Under the pieces are notes generated by a model. That model worked only from the letters and a program-made list of their open reading frames with translations. It searched no databases and was not told where the DNA came from. Below are positions 16,347-24,026 of a DNA stretch of 31,035 bases, in pieces. The stretch is from Acidobacteriia bacterium UBA6623 (GTDB taxonomy: Bacteria; Acidobacteriota; Terriglobia; Bryobacterales; UBA6623). The number at the start of each line of letters is the position of its first letter. The stretch's first letter is position 1. The stretch covers positions 1-31,035 of the forward strand of contig DJHJ01000029.1 in the NCBI GenBank assembly GCA_002433055.1, given 5' to 3'. Made by a program: the position numbers and the translations under genes.

Positions 16347-17405
16347 TCAAATAATCAACATGCAATCGCCATAAGAATAGAAGCGGTATTTTTGGTTCAC
16401 GGCATGTCGATACGCTGCGAGTGTTAATTCTTGACCAGCGAAGGCGCATACTAACATCAAAAGAGTCGATTGAGGTAGGTGGAAGTTGGTCAGCAATCCA
16501 TCGGTCGCACGGAACTTGAACCCGGGACGAATAAAGAGGTCGGTGTCTCCATGGCTGGCTTCGATTTCTCCACTGGGCGATGTCTTGATAGCGTGCTCAA
16601 GAGTACGCACGGTTGTGGTCCCTACAGCCAATCGACGTCCAGGGCCTCTTAATTGTTTCGCTGCTGCTGAAGAGATTTGATAGGACTCTGTATGCATCAA
16701 GTGATTCTCAATTATTTCGGTGCGTATAGGCTGAAACGTTCCTAGTCCTACATGAAGCGTCACTTCCACTCTTCGTACGTCAATACTGTCTATTTCTGTT
16801 AGGGTGTCGGAAGTGAAATGAAGGCCGGCTGTTGGTGCTGCCACAGAGCCGAGATGCACAGCAAAAACTGTCTGGTACCGACTGCGGTCAACTAGTGTAT
16901 CGGACCTCTTGATGTACGGTGGTAATGGTATGTGGCCAACTCGTTCGAGCCAAGCTGTGAAGTTAGTGGCATTAGATGAAAATTGAATAATACGGGAGCT
17001 ATCCGAACTATCTTCGAGGATTACAGCCTCAATGCCTTCGGGCAAAACGAAGCGTTCGCCTTTGCGTATTCTTCGACTTGGTCTAACCAGTGCTTCCCAG
17101 CACACGGGGTTTTGTTTTACTTGCTTTAGTAATAGGATTTCGATGCGTCCGTGGAGTTGATCTTGTGAAGTGTCTGTACTAGCGCTTGTTTTGGTGCCGA
17201 ACAACCGAGCAGGAATTACACGTGTATTGTTAAATATGAGCCGATCTCCCGATTTTAAATGCTGCGGCAGGTCCTGAAAGTGAAGATCCTTCCAGCAACC
17301 GGCAGTTCTATCAATTACCAGCATGCGACTCTCGCCACGGTTGATCGATGGCGTTTGTGCGATGAGAGCCTCTGGCAGAGTGTAATTGAAATCACTGAGT
17401 AGCAC
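16347..17405 (-). CDS. queA: tRNA preQ1(34) S-adenosylmethionine ribosyltransferase-isomerase
   Basis: QueA transfers and rearranges the ribosyl moiety of SAM onto preQ1 at the wobble base of tRNAs for Asp, Asn, His and Tyr, giving epoxyqueuosine. The 352 residues match the family. Conserved blocks are LPEALIAQTP (10-19), RLIFNNTRVIPARLFG, PTAGLHFTSD, HVGLGTFQPI, GTTTVRTLE and TNFHLPQSTLLMLV near the C-terminus. The start is a GTG at 17405 with only a weak upstream purine stretch. tgt and queG are not nearby. It lies 92 bases downstream of rdgB on the same strand and may share its transcript. Presence of queA argues against most Actinobacteria, which usually lack queuosine. Confidence 0.96.
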   Translation of the reverse strand: MLLSDFNYTLPEALIAQTPSINRGESRMLVIDRTAGCWKDLHFQDLPQHLKSGDRLIFNNTRVIPARLFGTKTSASTDTSQDQLHGRIEILLLKQVKQNPVCWEALVRPSRRIRKGERFVLPEGIEAVILEDSSDSSRIIQFSSNATNFTAWLERVGHIPLPPYIKRSDTLVDRSRYQTVFAVHLGSVAAPTAGLHFTSDTLTEIDSIDVRRVEVTLHVGLGTFQPIRTEIIENHLMHTESYQISSAAAKQLRGPGRRLAVGTTTVRTLEHAIKTSPSGEIEASHGDTDLFIRPGFKFRATDGLLTNFHLPQSTLLMLVCAFAGQELTLAAYRHAVNQKYRFYSYGDCMLII

Positions 17406-17497
17406 TCGTTTATTGTAGAACCTGTGGCAGGATGACGATTTTCATTAGCGCACAAGATCTAATGTTTTCTTAGTAGAGCTTCGAGGTTGTAGAGGTG

Positions 17498-18106
17498 TCA
17501 CTGTTTTTCTTTTAGCATTTTCACCATTGCCCGAAAGGCCTTGCCACGATGACTGCACTTCCATTTTGTTTCACTCGGAAGTTCTGCAAACGTCTTTTTC
17601 AGCTGAGGATAAAAAAACAGAGGGTCATAGCCGAAACCACCTTTTCCTGTTGGCGACGTGAGAATTCTCCCTTCTACTTTTCCATGGAAAACCCCTAGTA
17701 TGTTTTCACTACGAACTAGAGCGATTGAGCAAACAAATCGCCCAGTGCGTCTGCGTTCGGGAACCTTTCTAAGTTCGCGGATTAACTTTTGATTATTAGT
17801 GTCGTCTGTCGCATCGGAACCTGCAAAACGTGCTGAATAAATACCAGGGGCGCCATCCAACGCATCCACCACTAGTCCTGAATCGTCAGCAAACACGAGT
17901 GCATCATCTCCTAGTTCATCCTTGGGCTGCAGTGCATTGCAGTAGCAAAGAGCTTTTGAGATGGCGTTTTCGTCGAAACTACTCCCTTCTTCTGGACAGC
18001 TGCATTGACCTAGGCGGTGAACAACGATTCCGGAGCTAGCGGCCTGTTGAAATTCACGTTGTTTGCCAGAGTTTGCCGTAGCACAATAAAGGCTTATCAC
18101 TTTCAC
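17498..18106 (-). CDS. rdgB: Non-canonical purine NTP pyrophosphatase (dITP/XTP, Ham1/RdgB family)
   Basis: RdgB hydrolyses dITP, ITP and XTP to monophosphates, cleansing the nucleotide pool of deaminated purines. The 202-residue protein has the family motifs: ATANSGKQREF (9-19), FADDSGLVVDALDGAPG (72-88) with the metal-binding Asp pair, GKGGFGYDPLF (154-164), and SHRGKAFRAM near the C-terminus. It starts with GTG at 18106, overlapping the rph stop codon by four bases (GTGA), which indicates translational coupling. The rph-rdgB gene order is widespread in bacteria. A long Cys-containing stretch (SCPEEGSSFDENA) lies in the usual SFxENA region. Identification is secure. Confidence 0.95.
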   Translation of the reverse strand: MKVISLYCATANSGKQREFQQAASSGIVVHRLGQCSCPEEGSSFDENAISKALCYCNALQPKDELGDDALVFADDSGLVVDALDGAPGIYSARFAGSDATDDTNNQKLIRELRKVPERRRTGRFVCSIALVRSENILGVFHGKVEGRILTSPTGKGGFGYDPLFFYPQLKKTFAELPSETKWKCSHRGKAFRAMVKMLKEKQ

Positions 18107-18819
18107 AGTGCTATGATTTCCTTCTGTAATGCCATTAATCGATGAATTCCTTTATTGGCTAAAGTAAGTAGATCTTGTAGTTGATCACCTCGAAACAGCT
18201 CTCTTTCTGCTGTAGCTTGGATTTCAACGTATTCGTTTGATGAGTTCATAACAACATTCATATCGACACCGGCACGAGAATCCTCTTCGTAGCACAGATC
18301 CAGTAGTAGTGTGTTTTCGATGATGCCGATGCTGGTAGCGGCTACTTGCTCACGAATTGGCATCGAACTAACCATAGAAAAGTCCACCATTTGTTTGGTT
18401 GCCAAAGCTAGTGCAACCCAACCTCCAGTAATTGCTGCCGTACGTGTGCCGCCATCAGCGACAATGACGTCACAATCAATATGGATTGTCCGTTCGCCAA
18501 GTTTTTCCAAATCCGTTACAGCACGGAGCGACCGTCCGATCAATCGCTGGATCTCATGGGTTCGGCCTCCTACTCGCCCACGATTTACCTCACGGACAGT
18601 GCGTGTTGATGTAGCACGTGGGAGCATGGCATATTCTGCGGTAACCCAACCTTTTCCACTACCCCGCAAGAATGGAGGGACATTTTGTTCGACAGAAGCC
18701 GCACAGATAACTTTTGTGTTGCCGATCTCGATCAAAGCGGAACCCTCGGCAGTTGGTAGGAAGTTCGGCTGAATCGAAGCAGGACGGAGCTCATCAGGTT
18801 GTCGGTTGTCAATTCGCAT
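18103..18819 (-). CDS. rph: Ribonuclease PH
   Basis: RNase PH is a phosphorolytic 3'-5' exonuclease that trims tRNA 3' ends, using phosphate and releasing nucleoside diphosphates. The 238 residues match the family's usual length. The N-terminus RIDNRQPDELRPASI is the standard R-x-D-x-R-x-x-x-x-R-P opening. The phosphate-site and core motifs are KGWVTAEYAMLPRATSTR, GRTHEIQRLIGRSLRAV and DCDVIVADGGTRTAAITGG. The C-terminal region carries the conserved GT-E-like block as VEIQATAERELF. It is the first gene of an rph-rdgB pair. The ATG at 18819 has no clear ribosome site. Upstream, 18820-19244 separates it from the divergent small gene. Confidence 0.96.
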   Translation of the reverse strand: MRIDNRQPDELRPASIQPNFLPTAEGSALIEIGNTKVICAASVEQNVPPFLRGSGKGWVTAEYAMLPRATSTRTVREVNRGRVGGRTHEIQRLIGRSLRAVTDLEKLGERTIHIDCDVIVADGGTRTAAITGGWVALALATKQMVDFSMVSSMPIREQVAATSIGIIENTLLLDLCYEEDSRAGVDMNVVMNSSNEYVEIQATAERELFRGDQLQDLLTLANKGIHRLMALQKEIIAL

Positions 18820-19244
18820 CAGGTTTAGTGTGCACTCCAGTGGTATATGTTTAGGAATATTACCAGTAACAATCTGAAGGTTAGCAAATATTCTAATTAA
18901 GAAGGCTACAAATAAAAGAGCAACAGCCTACGACACAATCATTGTGAGGACGAGAGAATAGTCCGGTTGTGGTCATCTAAATATTTACTGCACTTTATGT
19001 GGAGAAGGTTACTTCTCAAAGGATGCTTGCGGCACCAATTGTGATAAGGTATCTCAGCCGGTCCGTAGAGCGGATTTGCGCACTTAAGGACTTGTTCTGG
19101 GATTAGAATGCTGACTACGTGGAAAGTGCTGCCGAGCAAGGTACGTTAAATTGATAGATTGTCTAACTTTCATGCCATTAGTGATCATCAGTACTAGCTT
19201 TGATTTTGGCTGCATCCTAGAATGAAGTAGCAGGAGTTTCATTC
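18820..19244. other. 425-base gap between divergent rph and the small gene
   Basis: This stretch must contain the start signals for rph (minus) and for the small gene at 19245 (plus). I looked for RNase P, tmRNA, SRP and tRNA signatures on both strands and saw none. One frame at 18939-19139 on the minus strand is open but has no ribosome site and no protein-like composition. AGGAG at 19229-19233 belongs to the small gene. Confidence 0.5.
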
Positions 19245-19481
19245 ATGGGGCGACGTCAACCAATTCAGTTGAAACTGCCAGAAATAGCTATGACGGCGAG
19301 CGAACGAAAACAGTGGATTCGCGAACGTCTTCATGGTTATGAATATCGCCAGGCAGTTCGTGAAGCTAAGAGAAAACGCACTGCAGAACAACGCAAGGCG
19401 GATTTATTGGAAGGGCAGGAAATCGTAAAGGATCCGGCTCAGACTTCTATTCCTTCACAGTTTTACCGTCGTATCCGCTGA
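19245..19481 (+). CDS. Small charged protein of unknown function (78 aa)
   Basis: I do not recognise this gene. It encodes 78 residues, rich in Arg, Lys, Glu and Gln, with no Cys, no signal peptide and no membrane segment. The middle (TASERKQWIRERL through VREAKRKRTAEQRKADLL, about residues 17-62) is predicted by eye to be a long, strongly basic alpha helix or helical hairpin. The tail ends in YRRIR. The start is supported by AGGAG at 19229-19233, well spaced before the ATG. It stands alone, facing away from rph and facing the terminators near 19660-19717. The charge pattern would suit RNA or ribosome binding, but that is only a guess from composition. The ribosome site and the absence of stop codons make it a credible gene. 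Confidence 0.6.
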   Translation: MGRRQPIQLKLPEIAMTASERKQWIRERLHGYEYRQAVREAKRKRTAEQRKADLLEGQEIVKDPAQTSIPSQFYRRIR

Positions 19482-19655
19482 TAAAGAAATACCCTTACAG
19501 ATCAAAGCTAGAAAATCGCAACTACCGTAAAACTATCCTAACTAACAGCTTGGCGTACCGGTCTTTTAGAAGATCCAGAGACGGGAGCACTGCCTTTGAT
19601 AGAACTCAGAGAGGTCTTTCGGATATGAGGATATTCGAAAATGTTTTCGGGCCAT

Positions 19656-19690
19656 AAAAAAGTCGGGCAATCGCTACGCGGCTGCCCGAC
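19656..19690 (-). terminator. Rho-independent terminator downstream of the TSUP permease
   Basis: On the minus strand GTCGGGCA (19690-19683) pairs perfectly with TGCCCGAC (19669-19662), with a small inner CGC/GCG stem in the loop, followed by six T (19661-19656). It would end transcripts coming from the permease/Nramp operon, whose last stop codon is 164 bases upstream, or an unrecognised small RNA in between. On the plus strand a weaker hairpin GGTTAGA...TCTACC (19694-19711) followed by CTTTTT could end the small gene's message. The rest of 19482-19853 shows nothing I can name. Confidence 0.8.
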
Positions 19691-19853
19691 CAAGGTTAGA
19701 AAAGATCTACCCTTTTTAGACACTGTAAGAGTAACACGATTGACTCTATAACGCCAACAAAAATCAACCTCGACGGATGCAATTCTTGGCTGATCAGTGT
19801 ATTTTAGGTAAATTTTTGAGGCTATGGGAGTGATTGCATGTCAGGTGCTCGGG

Positions 19854-20639
19854 CTATATCCATCCCGCAGCAACCGATAAGCCCATTAGTAGCAGGAGGG
19901 TTCCTACTAATCTCTTCACCATTGTGAGAGTTACCTTCTTCATGTAGCGCGCCCCCAAGAAAGAACCGCAAAAGGCAGATGCAGTGGCTGTGAGCAACAG
20001 AGTGGCCGATGGTAGATCTTTAACTACTTCTGCAACTTCGGATGAAAATGTGACACTGTAGACCGTCAGGCGCACTATGTCGACCGTCACCGCACAAACT
20101 ACATTGGTGCCTATGAAAGAATCACGACCCAAGTTAGCGTTGATCAGAAATGCTGCGCGTAGTGCCCCTTGGTGCCCTGAAATACCTCCAAATAGGCCCG
20201 AAAGGATTCCACCTAGGGGTAGCCAATGTTGTTTGGGTTGAAATTTATCACAAGCTGGCAATAAATCAACTAAGGCAAACAGGAGGATCAACAGCCCCAT
20301 TATCAAACCAACGAGCGTTACTGAGAAGGGCCAGCCGGCGAGCGTATAACTCCAAAGTTGTTTTTCCTCAGAGAGTGATCCTAAAATTACAGCTCCTACG
20401 AAGGTGGCTGGAATTGCCGGTCCTCCGAATCGCACTGCAACGGGAAGGGAAGCATGTTTACCAACAAGAACGAGTTTAAAGAGATTGTTGGCTAGGTGGA
20501 CGATACCCGTGGTCGCAACCGCGATGTGTAGAGGGAAGAAAAAAGCAAAGGTTGGCATCAGGAGTGACCCCAAACCAAACCCTGAAAACAGGGTGAGAGC
20601 AGCTACTGCCATGGAAACAAGAGCTACAAGAATTAACAT
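19854..20639 (-). CDS. Sulfite exporter TauE/SafE (TSUP) family permease
   Basis: This is a 261-residue membrane protein with about eight helices in two repeated halves, as usual for the TSUP family, whose members export sulfite, sulfoacetate or other organosulfur or organic anions. The first half has the glycine-rich motif SGFGLGSLLMP (19-29); the second half has GLFGGISGHQGALRAAFLI, the equivalent repeat. The N-terminus inserts directly and no separate signal peptide is seen. The cargo cannot be assigned. It is the last gene of a minus-strand run behind the Nramp-like gene (95 bases apart) and is followed by a strong terminator at 19656-19690. Its link to the metal transporter may be only transcriptional. 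Confidence 0.85.
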   Translation of the reverse strand: MLILVALVSMAVAALTLFSGFGLGSLLMPTFAFFFPLHIAVATTGIVHLANNLFKLVLVGKHASLPVAVRFGGPAIPATFVGAVILGSLSEEKQLWSYTLAGWPFSVTLVGLIMGLLILLFALVDLLPACDKFQPKQHWLPLGGILSGLFGGISGHQGALRAAFLINANLGRDSFIGTNVVCAVTVDIVRLTVYSVTFSSEVAEVVKDLPSATLLLTATASAFCGSFLGARYMKKVTLTMVKRLVGTLLLLMGLSVAAGWI

Positions 20640-20734
20640 GGTCCGCGATAGAGAGAATTCATTTATCCGAGCGATTCGTTGTAACGAGATAAAGGGGGGG
20701 CGCCATTACTGTTTTCGCTCCACTCATGTGTCAT

Positions 20735-21967
20735 TCATTCTGTGATTGATACTACTCCCAAGGTTACAGATAAGACTATTATCACAGCGACTGTTGCATA
20801 GGCCACTAGGTTATACAGCTGTGAATTGGCCCACTTGCCCATTAATTCGCGGCGGTTAACTAAAATTAAAATCAGGATCAAGATCAACGGTAATAAGATT
20901 CCGTTTAGAACTTGAGATAGTAAGATCATCTGCACCAATGGAAACTCTGGCAAAAGAACTAACCCTGCTCCTATGACAATTAGTAGTGTGTAGAGCCAGT
21001 AGAAGACCTTTGCCTCTGAAAAGCGATGATTTACCCCTGATTCGAACCCTAACCCCTCGCATACCGAATACGCAGTTGAAAGCGGTAGCACACTAGCAGC
21101 TAATAGCGAAGCGTTGAAAAGACCTGCACTGAATAAAATATAAGCGTATTCCCCTAATGGACGCAGTGCTACAGCGGCTTCAGAAATATCAGAAATTTGA
21201 CGTGGCCCGTGTTCCCATATAGCGCCAGCACAAGCAACGATTACAAAGAACTTGATTAACGCCATAACGACACAGCCGATAATCACCTCAGTGCGCGATT
21301 CAGGATATTGTTTTAGATCAACACCTTTCTCGACGATCGAGGCTTGCAGATAGAATTGCATCCAAGGTGCGACTGATGTGCCCACTAAGCCGATCAAGAT
21401 AATCAAGTATGGGCGGTCTAAATTCACTACGGGCGTTACGCTGGCACGGAGGGCTTCCCCCCAATTTGGCTCAACCAGAAACGCAGAGATTGCATAGGCA
21501 ATAAAGAGGCAACTTGATACCAAGAAAATCTTTTCTACTACTCGATAGCTTCCACGGACCACCAACGTCCACACCAATAGCGCTCCCAGTGGAACGGAAA
21601 TCACACGGTTGATGTGAAACAACTCTAGTGATCCTGCGATGCCAGCAAAATTTGCAGTAACGTTGGTTAGATTGACAATCAACAGTACGAGCATGACGAA
21701 GAAGGTCGTACGTAGACCGAACTCTTCACGGATCAGATCTGACAGCCCTTTACCTGTCACAGCTGCCATACGTGAACACATCACTTGAGTGATGATTAGG
21801 ATCAGGGTTACTGGGAGCATTGTCCAAAGAGTGACGTAACCCCAGCGTGCTCCAGCTTCTGAGTACATCAAGAGTCCACCTGCATCGTTATCCACGACAG
21901 CTGTGATTACTCCTGGCCCCAGCACACTTAAGAGCACAACAAACCTCTGGCGTAAGTTCTTTAGCAT
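20735..21967 (-). CDS. Nramp-related divalent-metal transporter with non-canonical metal site
   Basis: This is a 410-residue protein of about 11 membrane helices with the Nramp/LeuT fold. The N-terminal block GPGVITAVVDNDAGGLLMYS and the later AGARWGY align with helix 1 of Nramps (GPA...DPGN...AGAKYGY), so the metal-site DPGN becomes DAGG (28-31). Helix 6, usually VMPHxxYLHS, reads SVAPWMQFYLQAS (198-210). The coordinating Met is thus Ala200 and the His is Trp202, while Asp28 is kept. These changes resemble Nramp-related Mg2+ transporters more than Mn2+/Fe2+ Nramps. The gene follows, by 52 bases on the same strand, a PRC/MgtE_N/CBS protein, and the two probably form one transcript. The family call is firm; Mg2+ as substrate is inferred from the altered site and partner. 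Confidence 0.85.
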   Translation of the reverse strand: MLKNLRQRFVVLLSVLGPGVITAVVDNDAGGLLMYSEAGARWGYVTLWTMLPVTLILIITQVMCSRMAAVTGKGLSDLIREEFGLRTTFFVMLVLLIVNLTNVTANFAGIAGSLELFHINRVISVPLGALLVWTLVVRGSYRVVEKIFLVSSCLFIAYAISAFLVEPNWGEALRASVTPVVNLDRPYLIILIGLVGTSVAPWMQFYLQASIVEKGVDLKQYPESRTEVIIGCVVMALIKFFVIVACAGAIWEHGPRQISDISEAAVALRPLGEYAYILFSAGLFNASLLAASVLPLSTAYSVCEGLGFESGVNHRFSEAKVFYWLYTLLIVIGAGLVLLPEFPLVQMILLSQVLNGILLPLILILILILVNRRELMGKWANSQLYNLVAYATVAVIIVLSVTLGVVSITE

Positions 21968-22019
21968 GAGCTTTATTTAATAACTAGCATTGTTCATGGC
22001 CATGAGGTCTTGGCCGATA

Positions 22020-23279
22020 CTAGCGATCGGGAATTAAAACACTGATTACGTCATCTGCTGTTATTATTCCGCACAGTTCTTCGTCCTCATCAATTACGGG
22101 CAAGGTGAAAAGATTGTATTTGTTGAAAAGATCAACTACAGTCTGCTCTGCTGCATCAACATCAACAGTGATCGTGTCTAGAACGGCCAAGTCTCGCAGT
22201 GGTGTTCTTGGGTCGGCAATAGTGAGCCGGGCTACAGGTACGATGCCGATAAAATGCTCTTTCTTATCGGTCAGGAGGAGATGAGTCAATGTTGGCAAAA
22301 GGTTTTGGTGGTCTTGGAAAGCAACTGCAGCGTCTTTCACTAGAGCATGTTCCTGGAGTGCTATAAATTGTGGATTCATTAAACCACCCGCTGTATCTTC
22401 TTCATATTCGAGCAGCTCTTCGACTTCTGCTGCAGGCGCTTCCTCCATGTCATTTAGGATTTCCTGGCTGGTGTGTTCTTGTAGTTCCCCTAAGACGTCG
22501 GCAGCAGAGTCTGGTGCCATCTCTTCGATAATATCTGCAGCACGCTCCTTGTCTAAGTGTTCAACAATTGATACTTGAATCTTTGGATCTACTTCGCTCA
22601 GAGCCTCAGCGACGACGTGGTCGTCGAGAGTCTCAAATAGAGCCTCGCGTTCGGCAGGTGGAAGATCTTCGACGATATCGGCCAGGTCAGCTGGATGTAT
22701 ACGTCCAATACGGTCGTGGGAGATCTTTAGTTTGAGCCGTCGTTGAGGGTCAGGCTCGACGATGTTGCAGTAGTCCCAGGGGATAGAGTTTGGTTTGAGA
22801 TACTTCTGTAGTCGCCGAATTAGTGAGGCGGGAAGCACGCCTTCTGTTAGTCGACGAAAGGCTCCCTGAAACCCTACGCCTACTTCCTGGATCCAGAGTT
22901 CGTCATGGCCGTTGAGTGATACAACTCGTAGCGCTACATCGTTTACTCTGACTACTTTACGCCCATTGACATCAACGATTTGCTGGTCAAGCAGGTCTTT
23001 TCCAAGTAGTAACTGCCCCTCGTCGGGGTAGTACGGGACGAAGCTGTCATCTCTAAGTTGAACATGATCTGTGAGAATGGAACGCACCTGGTCATGACGA
23101 ACCATGAAGGCCGTTCTACCGCTTCCGAGCAAAAAACGAGATACACGTCTCGCATGTTCGCCTGGAGCGATTGCTACCTCGCGGATACGGCCTATGCGTT
23201 GACCATTGGGGCCATCGACACGCATACCTGTCAATTCCGTGAGATAGACGATTGGTGCGTCTACGCTTACAGTCTCCAT
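22020..23279 (-). CDS. PRC-barrel / MgtE_N / CBS-pair protein without a membrane channel
   Basis: This is a 419-residue soluble protein. Two PRC-barrel-like segments (about 10-80 and 95-170) contain GPNGQRIGRIREVAIAPG and VDVNGRKVVRVNDVALRVV. An MgtE N-terminal superhelical domain follows (about 195-290) with IHPADLADIVEDLPPAERE and the repeats AADIIEEMAPDSAADVLGEL. A CBS pair (about 295-415) includes DTAGGLMNPQFIALQEHA and LPVIDEDEELCGIITADDV. In MgtE channels the N and CBS domains sense Mg2+ and gate the pore; here the pore domain is absent. It is encoded directly upstream of an Nramp relative, so it may sense metal and control that transporter. ATG at 23279. Adenine-nucleotide or Mg2+ binding by the CBS pair is plausible but not shown. 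Confidence 0.88.
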   Translation of the reverse strand: METVSVDAPIVYLTELTGMRVDGPNGQRIGRIREVAIAPGEHARRVSRFLLGSGRTAFMVRHDQVRSILTDHVQLRDDSFVPYYPDEGQLLLGKDLLDQQIVDVNGRKVVRVNDVALRVVSLNGHDELWIQEVGVGFQGAFRRLTEGVLPASLIRRLQKYLKPNSIPWDYCNIVEPDPQRRLKLKISHDRIGRIHPADLADIVEDLPPAEREALFETLDDHVVAEALSEVDPKIQVSIVEHLDKERAADIIEEMAPDSAADVLGELQEHTSQEILNDMEEAPAAEVEELLEYEEDTAGGLMNPQFIALQEHALVKDAAVAFQDHQNLLPTLTHLLLTDKKEHFIGIVPVARLTIADPRTPLRDLAVLDTITVDVDAAEQTVVDLFNKYNLFTLPVIDEDEELCGIITADDVISVLIPDR

Positions 23280-23596
23280 CTTCCATATCGCCTGGTGCTC
23301 AGTGCATTGCCATAACCTCGTTTAGCAGGTGAGTTAACATGCACCGTCTTCACTATGCATTATCAAACCTGTGATAAGCAAGCATTTAGCGTGTTGGCAC
23401 ACCTTTCATATTGCCGACATCAAGATCAATTTTAACTATACTGCACAGGATGGAGAGCAATACACTGAATAGTTCGTCAACAGGAGAAGGGAGCTTTGAT
23501 GAGTCTTTCACATATCGACACTAATTCCATTCGAGGTAGTGTGACTTGTGCGTGATTTTTCTGAAGGTTATTTGGGACATGAGCGTTGTTGCATAG
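23280..23596. other. 317-base gap upstream of the PRC/MgtE_N/CBS gene
   Basis: This stretch lies between the zinc-ribbon gene and the MgtE_N/CBS gene, both minus. It holds an operator-like palindrome (23360-23377) and no recognisable M-box or yybP-ykoY riboswitch. On the plus strand there is an 18-codon frame starting with ATG at 23499, preceded by a strong AGGAGAAGGGAG; it ends at 23555 and encodes no recognisable peptide. Confidence 0.5.
23360..23377. promoter_or_regulatory. Operator-like palindrome ahead of the metal-transport pair
   Basis: TTATCA (23360-23365), a six-base spacer, then TGATAA (23372-23377) form a perfect 6+6 inverted repeat, with further imperfect symmetry outside (TGCA / GCA). 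It lies about 80 bases upstream of the start codon at 23279, a suitable distance for a repressor or metal-regulator site. I cannot match it to a known operator (it is not a DtxR or MntR consensus). Confidence 0.35.
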
Positions 23597-23911
23597 TCAA
23601 GATTTTTTGTTAAATAGAGCTTCGAACTGATCTTTGGTACCTTTCTGCTGATTACCCAGGCGGATGGTCGAGGAAACCGAAGTTCGAGGTTCAAAATAGT
23701 CGCAAAAGTTGCTGCGATTTTTGTCAGACACCCATTCTGCCTGAGGTTCTGAACACTGATTAGATTTGCCGGGATCCAAGAAGTGACAATTTCGGCAACA
23801 GTGAAGGTCGGCATCACAAGAGTCACATGTATCTTGTCGTCCGATGCGTTGTCGTGGCAATAGCCGCACGACTTGTCCACAGTTGTGACAGGCAAGTGTG
23901 GGGTTGGTCAT
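23597..23911 (-). CDS. Conserved double zinc-ribbon protein of unknown function
   Basis: This is a 104-residue cytoplasmic protein with nine cysteines in two sets. The first, CHNC (8-11) and CDSC (29-32), looks like a classic zinc ribbon. The second, CRNC (39-42), Cys53 and Cys70, is part of the block CHFLDPGKSNQCSEPQAEW followed by DKNRSNFCDYFEP. That block (C-x2-C...C-x-EPQAE...DK-x-R-x-NFCDYFEP) is a recurrent signature of small uncharacterised zinc-ribbon proteins in diverse bacteria, recognised from memory. The C-terminal 30 residues are basic and variable. Neighbours are a PfkB kinase upstream and the MgtE_N/CBS gene downstream on the same strand. Function is unknown; protein or nucleic-acid contact is possible. 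Confidence 0.8.
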   Translation of the reverse strand: MTNPTLACHNCGQVVRLLPRQRIGRQDTCDSCDADLHCCRNCHFLDPGKSNQCSEPQAEWVSDKNRSNFCDYFEPRTSVSSTIRLGNQQKGTKDQFEALFNKKS

Positions 23912-24026
23912 ATACTATGGTCGAGAATACTCCAGTCAAACGCGTAGGTCAATGTAGTGGTGATCGAGATAAATTCGATCAGGTTAGGACGTTTTGGCGG
24001 TTTACTTGCTCGTCTGAGTGGACGAT

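Noticed and set aside
18311..18772. Open frame of 153 codons on the plus strand
   Set aside because: Entirely antisense to rph, whose motifs are unambiguous.
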